A stretch of DNA of 64,000 bases from QZKY01 sp942492925. GTDB taxonomy: Bacteria; Pseudomonadota; Gammaproteobacteria; Burkholderiales; Burkholderiaceae_D. Position 1 is the stretch's first letter. Every line of letters starts with the position of its first letter. Positions 15,738-23,857 of this stretch are shown piece by piece. A model generated the notes under the pieces. That model was not told the DNA's origin. It did no database searches and saw nothing but the letters and a program-made list of their open reading frames with translations. The DNA is taken from contig OW818641.1 in NCBI GenBank assembly GCA_942492925.1, positions 1,364,001 to 1,428,000 on the forward strand. Direction: 5' to 3'. The translations under genes were made by a program, and so were the position numbers.

Positions 15738-16148
15738 CTACTTCGGACATTCTGTCACATATTTTTCGGTGGCGCGACGAGACCGGCGTTCGGCGTCTGC
15801 CAGACTTTTGCCGGTTGCCGATTTTGCGACCTCGCTTGCCGCATTCATTCTCTGTTCCAGATAAGCGCAGCGCTTTTGCTTGATGATGGTTTTGCGGCCC
15901 ATTTCTTTTCGTTTCTTTTCTTCTTTGATTTCGCGTTTGAGTTCTTCTTGGGACAGTCCGCGATTTTTTTCTGGCTTGATAGATTGAGGCGTGTCTGTGT
16001 TTGCCTGAACGAGACGCGTGACGGGTTCCGGGTTCCGGGCGCAGACCGGAGAGGGGGCGGTCGCGTTGGGGGCAAGCTCACAAGAGCCGCTTGCCAGCGC
16101 GGTGACAGAAATCGTCAGTGCGGTGAACATCGCTAAAATTTTTTTCAT
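15738..16148 (-). CDS. exported protein of unknown function with a charged helical middle
   Basis: The 136-residue protein has a clear signal peptide (MKKILAMFTALTISVTALAS), so it is probably periplasmic. The mature part contains a strongly charged Lys/Glu helix (EELKREIKEEKKRKEMGRK) that could form a coiled coil. Four cysteines (SCEL, VCAR, RCAY and TECPK near the end) might form disulfides. It stands alone, facing the mcp terminator, with the FAD-oxidase gene 22 bases upstream on the same strand, so the two could be cotranscribed. I recognise no family. The signal peptide and codon use support a real gene. Confidence 0.65.
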   Translation of the reverse strand: MKKILAMFTALTISVTALASGSCELAPNATAPSPVCARNPEPVTRLVQANTDTPQSIKPEKNRGLSQEELKREIKEEKKRKEMGRKTIIKQKRCAYLEQRMNAASEVAKSATGKSLADAERRSRRATEKYVTECPK

Positions 16149-16170
16149 TGCATGATCCTGTGTGAGGAAG

Positions 16171-17577
16171 TCAAATGAGTTTACCGGGGTTCATCAAGTT
16201 ATTGGGATCGAGGGCGCGTTTGATGTTTTGCATCAGGCGAATTTCAACTTCGGGGAGATAACGGCGGATTAATTCTTTCTTCAATGTGCCCACGCCATGT
16301 TCCGCGGCGATCGAACCGCCGAAGTGGTGCACGCTGTCGTACACCACGCGATTGATGTCTGCCTGTCTTGCCAGGAAGTCGTCTGGCGCAACGCCTTCTG
16401 GCCCAGAGATGTTGTAATGCAAATTGCCGTCACCCAGATGCCCGAAAGTCACGGGACGGCAGTGGGGAAAATGCTGCTGCAAGAGCGCATCTGTTTGTTC
16501 AATGAAGTCCGGAATGCGGGAGGGCGTTACGGAGATGTCGTGTTTGATATTGTTTCCTTCAAGTGCTTGCGCTGAAGAAATATGTTCACGCAGTTGCCAC
16601 ATTGTTCTGGATTGTCCAATGGATGATGCGATAGAGGCGTCCCGTACGAGACCTGACTCGAGAGCGTCCCCAAGCACATTTTCAAGCATCTCCATCAAAC
16701 GCGCTTCGTTGTCGTTGGCGGTTAACTCAATCAGGATGTAGTACGGAAAGGTTAATGGCAACGGTAAAGTAATTTGGGGGAAGTGTTTTCTCACCAGTTG
16801 CAGGCTGAAGTTTGACATGAGTTCAAATGCTGTGAGCGCAGTATCGCAGCTTGCTTGGGCTTTTGTCAGGAGTTGTAATGCGTCGTGTGGGGATTGAATG
16901 GCTGCAATGGCAGTGATTGTTGCGCTTGGCAAGGGGTAGAGCTTGAGCACAGCTGCGGTGATTATGCCAAGCGTGCCTTCGGAGCCAATATAAAGATTGC
17001 GCAGATCGTATCCGCTGTTGTCTTTTCTAAGGCCGCGCAGATTGTCCCAGATCTCGCCCTGTGGCGTGACGACTTCCAGTCCCAAGCAGAGTTCGCGCGC
17101 ATTGCCATGGCGAAGCACTGCGGTGCCGCCAGCGTTGGCAGCGAGGGTGCCGCCGATGGTGCAGGAGCCTTCCGATGCTAGGCGAAGCGGATATAAACGA
17201 TTAACCTGGGTCGCCGCAGCATGGACATGCTCGAGAATGCAGCCAGCTTCGGCGATCAGGGTGTTGTTGGTGACGTCAATATGGCGAATGCGGTTGAGTC
17301 GGTTCAGCGACAGCACGACAGCTTTACCGCTTTGGTCGGGGGTGCTACCAAACACCAGTCCGGTATTGCCACCTTGCGGGACGAGGGGGACATGGTATTG
17401 ATTACAGAGTTGCACCACTGCGGCAACTTCTTCGCTTGTCGCAGGCCGGAGAATGGCCAGGGCTTTTCCGGTAAAGCGTTTGCGTTCATCGGTCAAGTAG
17501 CCAGACATGCTCTTCGGATCCGTCAAAACATAATCGGAGCCAATGGTTTTGCGACAACGTTCCAGAAAGGTGTTCAT
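16171..17577 (-). CDS. FAD-linked oxidase, D-2-hydroxyacid (D-lactate / D-2-hydroxyglutarate) dehydrogenase type
   Basis: A 468-residue flavoprotein of the GlcD/DLD2 group (vanillyl-alcohol-oxidase fold), oxidising a D-2-hydroxyacid. The PCMH-type FAD domain is N-terminal, with PQGGNTGLVFGSTP and GGTLAANAGGTAVLRHGNARE contacting FAD. The C-terminal oxidase domain carries HLGDGNLHYN, the metal and substrate histidine motif, and AAEHGVGTLKKELI close to the end. I start at 17577 (MNTFLERC); an in-frame ATG at 17613 would add 12 residues. D-lactate, glycolate and D-2-hydroxyglutarate are all possible substrates. No glcE or glcF partner is adjacent, which favours a single-subunit D-lactate or D-2-hydroxyglutarate enzyme. 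Confidence 0.88.
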   Translation of the reverse strand: MNTFLERCRKTIGSDYVLTDPKSMSGYLTDERKRFTGKALAILRPATSEEVAAVVQLCNQYHVPLVPQGGNTGLVFGSTPDQSGKAVVLSLNRLNRIRHIDVTNNTLIAEAGCILEHVHAAATQVNRLYPLRLASEGSCTIGGTLAANAGGTAVLRHGNARELCLGLEVVTPQGEIWDNLRGLRKDNSGYDLRNLYIGSEGTLGIITAAVLKLYPLPSATITAIAAIQSPHDALQLLTKAQASCDTALTAFELMSNFSLQLVRKHFPQITLPLPLTFPYYILIELTANDNEARLMEMLENVLGDALESGLVRDASIASSIGQSRTMWQLREHISSAQALEGNNIKHDISVTPSRIPDFIEQTDALLQQHFPHCRPVTFGHLGDGNLHYNISGPEGVAPDDFLARQADINRVVYDSVHHFGGSIAAEHGVGTLKKELIRRYLPEVEIRLMQNIKRALDPNNLMNPGKLI

Positions 17578-17672
17578 GTAAACCGTATGTGTTAGCTGAA
17601 GAAAGGTCATCACGGTTGTCAGAAAAATCCGCGATATGATGGTTAGTATTATAGAATGCGCGCAGTCATTTT

Positions 17673-18971
17673 ATGAAGTCTGGCATGTTCCGATCTTACT
17701 TGAACCGTTTTAAGGCTTTTTCCTGGCACGATGTGCAGGCCTTTTCACGCTTCATGAAAAGTCGCCTTGAGCACGCGCGCCTACAGCAAGTGGCCGGAAA
17801 CCTGACATTCACGACGGTGTTGGCGCTGGTTCCCTTGCTGACGATCGCGTTGGCCTTGTTCACCATGTTCCCGGCCTTTGGCACCTTGCGCGCATCGCTG
17901 GAAGCGTATTTCGCGCAAATCATGATGCCCAGGCCTATCGCCAACACGATTTTGCGTTATCTGACCGTTTTCACGGACAAAGCGGGGCATTTATCTGTTA
18001 TCGGTGCATTGGGTGTGCTGGTCGGCGTGACGGCATTGATGCGCATGGTTGAACGATCATTCAACCAGATCTGGCGGGTACGTAAGTCGCGGACGCTGTT
18101 GAAACGCGTCTTGCTGTATGTAGCGATTGGCATTCTCGGCCCGTTTATTCTGGGCGTTTCTTTGAGCATGACCTCGCATCTGTATCTCGCATCCGGCGGC
18201 TCCCTGAGAAACCCGTCCTTTTTTTACAGCCTCTGGTATGCCTTGCTGTCGATTGTCTGGACGGCGGTCGCTTTTACCGTGCTCTACGTGGTGATTCCAA
18301 ACCGTACGGTTTACTGGCGAGAGGCGGTGTGTGGCGGTTTGTTTTCAGCGGTTGCCTTTGAAATCGTCAAGCGCCTGTTTGCACTTTTTATCGTGCAATT
18401 CCCGACCTACCGGACCATCTATGGCGCGATGGCGGCCGTGCCCATCTTTTTGCTGTGGATATATTTGTCATGGCTGATCACCCTGAGTGGCGCAGCATTC
18501 GTCGCGACCATTCATTACTTATGGCACGGTCGCTGGCAAAAAATATCGGCCCCCCATCATGTGTTTCTGGATGCCGTGGAGATTCTCAGGGTGCTGTACG
18601 AAGTGAAAGAAGATGGCGCCGACGAAGCCTTGCTGCGCAGTCGAACCGGCTTTGGCCTCGATGAAATCGAAAACCTGCTGCTGTGCATGCAATCTGCAGG
18701 ATGGGTCGAGCGCTTTCGTCCCGACGCGATGGCGCGACTGCGTGAGCGCAAGATTCGCGCCGATAAAACCGATTATTGGCGACTCACGGATCACGCCAGG
18801 GAGCTGACCCTGGCGCAGGTATATCGCTTGTTTGTTTTCAATCCGCCGACCGATAGGCCGCTCGGCCACCAAATCGATGTGGCTATTTCAAATGGGCTGG
18901 CAGAAAGCCTGCTCGTGTATTTTTCACGCGAATCGCCTCCTTCGTCCACTGAAGAACAAGCACAGCCTTGA
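17673..18971 (+). CDS. YihY/BrkB-family inner-membrane protein with C-terminal soluble extension
   Basis: The 432-residue protein has the YihY fold of six membrane helices in about residues 35-285. It carries the family motifs LTFTTVLALVPLLT near the start, GALGVLVGVTALMRMVERSFNQIWRVR, and later FPTYRTIYGAMAAVPIFLLWIYLSWLITLSGA. A soluble tail of about 130 residues (SRTGFGLDEIENLLLCMQSAGWVERF) looks like a winged-helix domain. Despite older names (ribonuclease BN, BrkB virulence factor), the family has no established biochemical function. Divergent from the FAD-oxidase gene with a 95-base gap. Confidence 0.88.
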   Translation: MKSGMFRSYLNRFKAFSWHDVQAFSRFMKSRLEHARLQQVAGNLTFTTVLALVPLLTIALALFTMFPAFGTLRASLEAYFAQIMMPRPIANTILRYLTVFTDKAGHLSVIGALGVLVGVTALMRMVERSFNQIWRVRKSRTLLKRVLLYVAIGILGPFILGVSLSMTSHLYLASGGSLRNPSFFYSLWYALLSIVWTAVAFTVLYVVIPNRTVYWREAVCGGLFSAVAFEIVKRLFALFIVQFPTYRTIYGAMAAVPIFLLWIYLSWLITLSGAAFVATIHYLWHGRWQKISAPHHVFLDAVEILRVLYEVKEDGADEALLRSRTGFGLDEIENLLLCMQSAGWVERFRPDAMARLRERKIRADKTDYWRLTDHARELTLAQVYRLFVFNPPTDRPLGHQIDVAISNGLAESLLVYFSRESPPSSTEEQAQP

Positions 18972-18990
18972 TGTAATGCAATAAACGGCC

Positions 18991-19023
18991 GGGGTGTTGG
19001 GGTATAAATAAAACCAATACCCC
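18991..19023 (+). promoter_or_regulatory. inverted repeat just upstream of dctA
   Basis: GGGGTGTTGG (18991-19000) pairs with CCAATACCCC (19014-19023), ten pairs with one G-T. No T run follows, so it is not a classical terminator. It ends 13 bases before the dctA start codon, close enough to affect ribosome access or to be a regulator site. Confidence 0.5.
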
Positions 19024-19036
19024 TTCAGCGTTGACC

Positions 19037-20326
19037 ATGAACAAGCCGTTTTACAAACAGCTGTATTTCCAGGTCGTGGCTGCCATCGCCGCAGGTTTTT
19101 TGCTTGGGGTTTTGTGGCCCGAGACGGGCGCGGCCATGAAACCGCTAGGCGATGCCTTCATCAAGCTGATCAAGATGGTCATTACGCCGATCATCTTTTG
19201 CACCGTGGTGGTCGGCATCGCCGGCATGAACGATCTCAAGGATGTCGGCAAGACAGGCGGCTTGGCCTTGCTGAACTTCGAGATCCTGACTACCCTGTCA
19301 CTCATTGTCGGGATGGCGCTTGTCAATCTGCTTCAATTGGGGGCGGGGATGCATATCGATCCGGGGCAGATCGATACCCATAGCGTCGCCATGTTTGCTG
19401 CCAAGGGCAAGGCGGAATCCATCATCGGATTTTTGCTGAACATGGTTCCCGACAGCGTGGTGGAGGCGTTTGCCAAGGGCGACATCCTGCAAGTCCTGCT
19501 GTTTTCGATTCTCTTCGGTTTTGCGCTGAACAAATGTGCCGAGAAAGGCACGGTCGTTCTTGATTTCATTGAAAAGACCGAGCAGGTGCTCTTTGCCGTC
19601 GTGAACCTCGTCATGAAGGTCGCGCCTATTGGCGCTTTCGGTGCGATCGCTTTTACCGTGGGTAAATATGGGGTGTCGGCGATGTTCCCGCTCGGGAAGT
19701 TGCTCGCAGCTTTTTATCTCACCTGCGTGGCGTTTGTGATCCTGGTGCTGGGGACGATTGCACGGCTTCATGGATTTTCTCTGTCACGACTCTTGCACTA
19801 CCTGCATGAAGAATTGTTGGTTGTGTTGGGGACGTCTTCCTCCGATGCGGTTTTGCCATCCGTCATGGCGAAGATGGAAAAAATCGGTATTCGCAAATCG
19901 GTCGTGGCGCTGGTGTTGCCGACCGGATTTTCCTTCAACATGATTGGAACGTCGATTTATCTGGCCATGGCATCCGTGTTTATTGCGCAGGCAACCGATA
20001 CGCCTTTGGGGTTTCTTCAGCAAGTGACCTTGCTGGGGGTATTGATGCTGACATCCAAAGGGGCGCGCGGCGTGTCAGGCAGCGGATTCATCGTGCTCGC
20101 GGCCACGCTGTCTGCAATCGATCTGGTTCCGGCTGCTGGATTGGCGCTGGTTTTCGGGATTGATCGTTTCATGTCGGTCGGTCGCGCCTTGACGAATCTG
20201 GTGGGTAATGCCGTGGCAGTGATCGTGATCGCCAAGTGGAGCGGCGATTTGGATGCGCAGCAAATGCGGACCTGTTTTGATCCGCGTGAATTGGAAGCGC
20301 GTGAACTGCAGGAATCGCAACCCTGA
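19037..20326 (+). CDS. dctA: C4-dicarboxylate/H+ symporter DctA
   Basis: DctA takes up succinate, fumarate and malate across the inner membrane (DAACS family). The 429-residue protein has eight membrane helices and two re-entrant hairpins. Diagnostic segments are KMVITPIIFCTVVVGIAGM, the serine-rich re-entrant loop VVLGTSSSDAVLPSVM, PTGFSFNMIGTSIYLAMA, SKGARGVSGSGFIVLAATL and GRALTNLVGNAVAVIVIAKW. GltP-type glutamate carriers are related, but the overall pattern is that of DctA. An in-frame TTG at 19031 is an alternative start. A hairpin lies just upstream, and no dctBD sensor pair is visible nearby. Confidence 0.93.
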   Translation: MNKPFYKQLYFQVVAAIAAGFLLGVLWPETGAAMKPLGDAFIKLIKMVITPIIFCTVVVGIAGMNDLKDVGKTGGLALLNFEILTTLSLIVGMALVNLLQLGAGMHIDPGQIDTHSVAMFAAKGKAESIIGFLLNMVPDSVVEAFAKGDILQVLLFSILFGFALNKCAEKGTVVLDFIEKTEQVLFAVVNLVMKVAPIGAFGAIAFTVGKYGVSAMFPLGKLLAAFYLTCVAFVILVLGTIARLHGFSLSRLLHYLHEELLVVLGTSSSDAVLPSVMAKMEKIGIRKSVVALVLPTGFSFNMIGTSIYLAMASVFIAQATDTPLGFLQQVTLLGVLMLTSKGARGVSGSGFIVLAATLSAIDLVPAAGLALVFGIDRFMSVGRALTNLVGNAVAVIVIAKWSGDLDAQQMRTCFDPRELEARELQESQP

Positions 20327-20330
20327 TCGA

Positions 20331-21104
20331 TCACGGTTTTGTCGCGAAGATGAACATCACCTGATATGTGGCGGGAAGCATGCCCGCTTGATCGCGCAGA
20401 GCTTCATAACGCGCCCGCGCCGTGTGCCAGGCACGCTTGCCCATCAGGGAACGGCGTCGATTGCCGCCGGTTTGCCCGGCGCCAATGCCACGAATCGTTT
20501 CCAGCAAACCTGGAAAGTCGGCGTGTCGGGTAACGAAGGTTTCCTGTTCAATGCGGATATCTGCAAAACCTGCAGCTGACAAGGCGGCTTTTGTCGTGAG
20601 TTCGGATTGAAAATCCAGCACGTGCTGATGTTGGTCGATGCCGGAAAAAGCCGCTTCCAGTTCTCGAAGCGTGCCGTTGGTGAGGGAGGTGCATGCCAGC
20701 ATGCCGCCGGGTTGCAGTACACGGTGCAACTCGGCATAGACGGTAGACGGTGTGCACCACTGCAGCGCGAGATTGGACCAAACCAAATTGAAGCGTTCAT
20801 CCGGAAACGGCAACTGTTCAAGATCGCTGACGGTGGCGGCGATGCCACGCGCCAATGTTTTAGTGACCATTTCGGGCGCCAGATCGCAGCCGATGAGTTG
20901 TGCCGTTGGCCAGCGGTGCTGCAGCAAGGTAGCACCATAGCCGGTGCCGCAACCGCCATCCAGAATATGCGTCGGATGCAGAGGGGCGGGCAAGCGTTCC
21001 GCCAGGCGTTCACAGACGCGATGCTGGAAAGTGGCGATGGCGTCGTAGTGGTTTGCTGCACGATCAAATGCCGCGCTGACTTTGTTTTTGTCGATGTCGC
21101 TCAT
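20331..21104 (-). CDS. bioC: malonyl-ACP O-methyltransferase BioC
   Basis: BioC methylates the free carboxyl of malonyl-ACP so that fatty acid synthesis enzymes can build the pimeloyl chain of biotin. The 257-residue protein has a Rossmann SAM-binding fold with motif I LDGGCGTGYG, followed by LIGCDLAPEMV and the family helices around RAANHYDAIATFQHRV at the N-terminus. The ATG at 21104 overlaps the bioH stop by four bases (ATGA), so the two are coupled. It is the last gene of the bioF-bioH-bioC run and ends four bases from the convergent dctA. Confidence 0.94.
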   Translation of the reverse strand: MSDIDKNKVSAAFDRAANHYDAIATFQHRVCERLAERLPAPLHPTHILDGGCGTGYGATLLQHRWPTAQLIGCDLAPEMVTKTLARGIAATVSDLEQLPFPDERFNLVWSNLALQWCTPSTVYAELHRVLQPGGMLACTSLTNGTLRELEAAFSGIDQHQHVLDFQSELTTKAALSAAGFADIRIEQETFVTRHADFPGLLETIRGIGAGQTGGNRRRSLMGKRAWHTARARYEALRDQAGMLPATYQVMFIFATKP

Positions 21105-21826
21105 GATGGTTCCAGCCATGCCGTGATCAGGTTCGCGACGTACGCGGGTTCCGAAATGAAGGGGGCGTGCGCAGCTTTAGGAGCGATCTTCAGTGTGGCG
21201 TTTGGCAGCGTCGCAGCGAGCCACTCTGCCGCGGCCAGCGGCATCAGGGGATCGCGCGCGCCGTGAATCAGCAGTGCTGGCTGCTGAATGTTCGGAATAA
21301 GGTCTCGCAAATCCAGTTCGCGCAACATGTCGAGTCCGCCTTGCAAAACAGCCTGGGGCGCCAGCGTGAAGTTGCCCAGTTCGCGCACGTTTTCTTTGGC
21401 GTGGGGATCGTTGTGATTGAAGAGGGTGATAAAGCGTTTGAGTGCGCTTTCAGCGTCCGCGCGAATGGCGACCGAAAATTCCGTCAGCATCGCGGGCGAG
21501 AGGGCGTGGGACCAGCCCGTGCGTTGAATGAAGCTGGGTGTGGCGCTGATCAAAATCAGCTTTTCAATTTTTTCCGGATGGCGATGTGCCGCCAGCATCG
21601 CCAGCAAGGCACCGAGCGACCAACCGCACAGCGTGATGGGCTGCGTTTGTTTCGTCAGCATCGCATCGACGATGGCTTCAGCCGTATATGGCGTGGGATA
21701 GGGGGTGCCGTCGTAGCCGGGAAGCGAGGCCGGTTCGATATCGAAGCGATCCGCCAGAAGAGAGGTGAGCGGATGCCATGCGCCGGAGCGCATGCCCCAG
21801 CCATGCCAGAAAACCAGTTTGTTCAT
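21101..21826 (-). CDS. bioH: pimeloyl-ACP methyl ester carboxylesterase BioH
   Basis: BioH removes the methyl ester from pimeloyl-ACP, ending the BioC-primed chain extension. The 241-residue alpha/beta hydrolase begins MNKLVFWHGWGM. It has the nucleophile Ser70 in GWSLG, the acid in HGARDPLMP and the catalytic histidine in KAAHAPF near the C-terminus, all in the usual order. I start at 21826; an upstream in-frame start would lie inside bioF and lacks family similarity. Its start overlaps the end of bioF by four bases. Confidence 0.94.
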   Translation of the reverse strand: MNKLVFWHGWGMRSGAWHPLTSLLADRFDIEPASLPGYDGTPYPTPYTAEAIVDAMLTKQTQPITLCGWSLGALLAMLAAHRHPEKIEKLILISATPSFIQRTGWSHALSPAMLTEFSVAIRADAESALKRFITLFNHNDPHAKENVRELGNFTLAPQAVLQGGLDMLRELDLRDLIPNIQQPALLIHGARDPLMPLAAAEWLAATLPNATLKIAPKAAHAPFISEPAYVANLITAWLEPS

Positions 21827-22992
21827 GCCATTTGTCCTAGAGCCGCAATCAGTCGATCCACGTGTTCGACCGTGTGGGTTGCCGAGAGCGAGACGCGCAG
21901 ACGTGCTGTACCGTTGGGGACGGTGGGCGGACGAATGGCGGGTACCCAAATGCCTTGAGCATACAGTGCATCGGCGACGCGCAAGGCGTCTTCATTTTCG
22001 CCGATGACGATGGCTTGAATTGCCGTCGGAGAGGGGAGCAGATTCCAGCGCGTGTTCGCCAACCCTTGCTGCAGTCGTGCGATCAGTCGCTGCAAGTGTG
22101 CGCGTCGCGCTTCGCCTTGATCGATCAGATCCAGGCTGGCCAGCAGGGCCCCGGCCAGGATGGGCGAGGCCGCCGTGGTGAAGATATACGTGCGCGCGCG
22201 TTGCAGCAGCCATTCGATGACGGTCGCGCTGGCGGCAACGAAGGCGCCGGACACGCCAGCGGCTTTGCCGAGCGTGCCCATGTAGACGAGACGCGGATGC
22301 AGGGTCATACCGAAGTGCGATAGCGTGCCGCGTCCGTTTTTGCCCAATACCCCGAAGCCGTGAGCATCGTCAATGACGAGCCACGCATCGAAACGCTCGG
22401 CCAGTTGCAGCAGGTCCGGGAGCGGCGCCAGATCGCCATCCATGCTGAACACGGCATCGGTGAGAATCAGCTTGCGTTTGGCATCGCTGGCGGCAAGCTG
22501 TTTTTCCAGTGCGGCCATGTCGTTATGCGCATAACGATGATGATCGGCGCGGGAAAGGACGACGGCATCGATCAGCGACGCATGATTCAGTCGATCGGCA
22601 AATACGGCGTCACCGCGTCCGACCAGCGTTGGCACAATGCCGAGGTTGGCCATCATGCCGGTGCTGAAGAAGAGCGCGCGTTCCGCACAGAGAAAACTGG
22701 CTAGCGCTTTTTCCAGTTGATCGTGTGGGACCATGTGTCCGCCCACCAGATGCGACGATCCGGCGCCGACGCCCCAACGTGCGGCAGTTTTTTGGGCCGC
22801 TTCAATAAGGGCAGGATCGGACGCCAGACCCAAATAATCGTTGCTGCCGAAAGAGAGGAATTTCCGGCTGTCGAATGTCACTTCCACACCACATGGAGAC
22901 GCCAGCGTGCGACGCTGGCGCAGCGCATGCTGTTTGTCGAGTTCTGTCAGTTGCTTGTTGAGTTCTTCCCAGATCATCGGTGTCGGCTTCAT
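21823..22992 (-). CDS. bioF: 8-amino-7-oxononanoate synthase BioF
   Basis: BioF condenses pimeloyl-ACP with L-alanine, using pyridoxal phosphate, to give 8-amino-7-oxononanoate for biotin synthesis. Fold type I aminotransferase motifs are clear: SNDYLGLASDP, GAGSSHLVGGH, LVIDDAHGFGVLG and the PLP-lysine segment YMGTLGKAAG. From ATG 22992 (MKPTPMIWEELNKQL) the protein has 389 residues, close to the family norm. ATG 22977 is an alternative. Neither has a strong ribosome-binding site. It is followed by coupled bioH and bioC. No bioA, bioD or bioB is within the window. Confidence 0.94.
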   Translation of the reverse strand: MKPTPMIWEELNKQLTELDKQHALRQRRTLASPCGVEVTFDSRKFLSFGSNDYLGLASDPALIEAAQKTAARWGVGAGSSHLVGGHMVPHDQLEKALASFLCAERALFFSTGMMANLGIVPTLVGRGDAVFADRLNHASLIDAVVLSRADHHRYAHNDMAALEKQLAASDAKRKLILTDAVFSMDGDLAPLPDLLQLAERFDAWLVIDDAHGFGVLGKNGRGTLSHFGMTLHPRLVYMGTLGKAAGVSGAFVAASATVIEWLLQRARTYIFTTAASPILAGALLASLDLIDQGEARRAHLQRLIARLQQGLANTRWNLLPSPTAIQAIVIGENEDALRVADALYAQGIWVPAIRPPTVPNGTARLRVSLSATHTVEHVDRLIAALGQMA

Positions 22993-23078
22993 GGGGGTAT
23001 TGGGATGGCATTGTACCGCCATCCCCGCTCTCGCTTCTACTGGCATGCGGGAACGATGCGAGGACGAACGGCGCTGCT

Positions 23079-23804
23079 TTAGCGGATCGTGACTTCCTTT
23101 AAGCCAGCCGTTCCTTCGGCAGGGAGTCGCACCAGGGTGGAGGCACGTGTGCCGTAGCCCGGTGAATGGATGCAAACCGCGGAGAGCATGCGTTCGGTGG
23201 GGATGTCGACCCCGGTTTTGGGTAAATGCGTGTCGGGGGCAAGGGTGTGATCGGCCAGCATTTCAAAATAGGCGTCTTCCGGCGCATTCGCGTAAAGCAG
23301 GCTGGCAAATTGCGCCCGCGTCTTGACGACTTTATGCCAGGGATCGTTCAGCATCGCATTCGACAAGCCGTATATGCCGGGCTCCAGCGGTTTGCCGTTC
23401 AGCGGATGGGTTTGTCCACGATTGGAATACCAGATGAGCGTATCGCGATTGCCGATCAGCAGGTTGTATCCGTTGTAGGGATCGGGTTCGCCGGCGATTT
23501 TGTCGACGTATTCGTGCGGCGACATTGCCGAGGCGAGGTAATCCTTGACCAGTGCGCCGCGCGATGGGGTATCAGTGCGAAATTCCGAGGGCGCGCGCAC
23601 ATTGGTGATGGCGGCAAAACGGTTGGAACGCGTCACGCCCATCCAGGTGCCGCCGCTTTGCAGGTCACGTCCTGCATAAATGTGAGTGTGGTCATCCCAC
23701 CAGTGGGCGGGCGCTGCCGGACGATCATAGTATTCGTCACGATTGGCTGCGGCGATCAGTGGCGCGGAAGGCATCAACTGCCAGGCAAAAACTATCAGGC
23801 ACAT
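23079..23804 (-). CDS. NRDE/TANGO2-family protein
   Basis: The 241-residue protein begins MCLIVFAWQ and has the name-giving NRDE tetrapeptide (AAANRDEYYDRPA), with the following GGRDL-like and GGTWMGV segments. It belongs to the Ntn-hydrolase-like TANGO2 family, in which Cys2 at the exposed N-terminus is conserved. In eukaryotes TANGO2/HRG-9 has been linked to haem movement and lipid metabolism, but a bacterial role is not established. It lies upstream of bioF on the same strand with an 86-base gap, and downstream of ygfZ. Confidence 0.88.
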   Translation of the reverse strand: MCLIVFAWQLMPSAPLIAAANRDEYYDRPAAPAHWWDDHTHIYAGRDLQSGGTWMGVTRSNRFAAITNVRAPSEFRTDTPSRGALVKDYLASAMSPHEYVDKIAGEPDPYNGYNLLIGNRDTLIWYSNRGQTHPLNGKPLEPGIYGLSNAMLNDPWHKVVKTRAQFASLLYANAPEDAYFEMLADHTLAPDTHLPKTGVDIPTERMLSAVCIHSPGYGTRASTLVRLPAEGTAGLKEVTIR

Positions 23805-23857
23805 TGTTTCAAACCAAAAAAATCAGCAGCTAAAAATCAGGAAAGCATGCGATAGCT

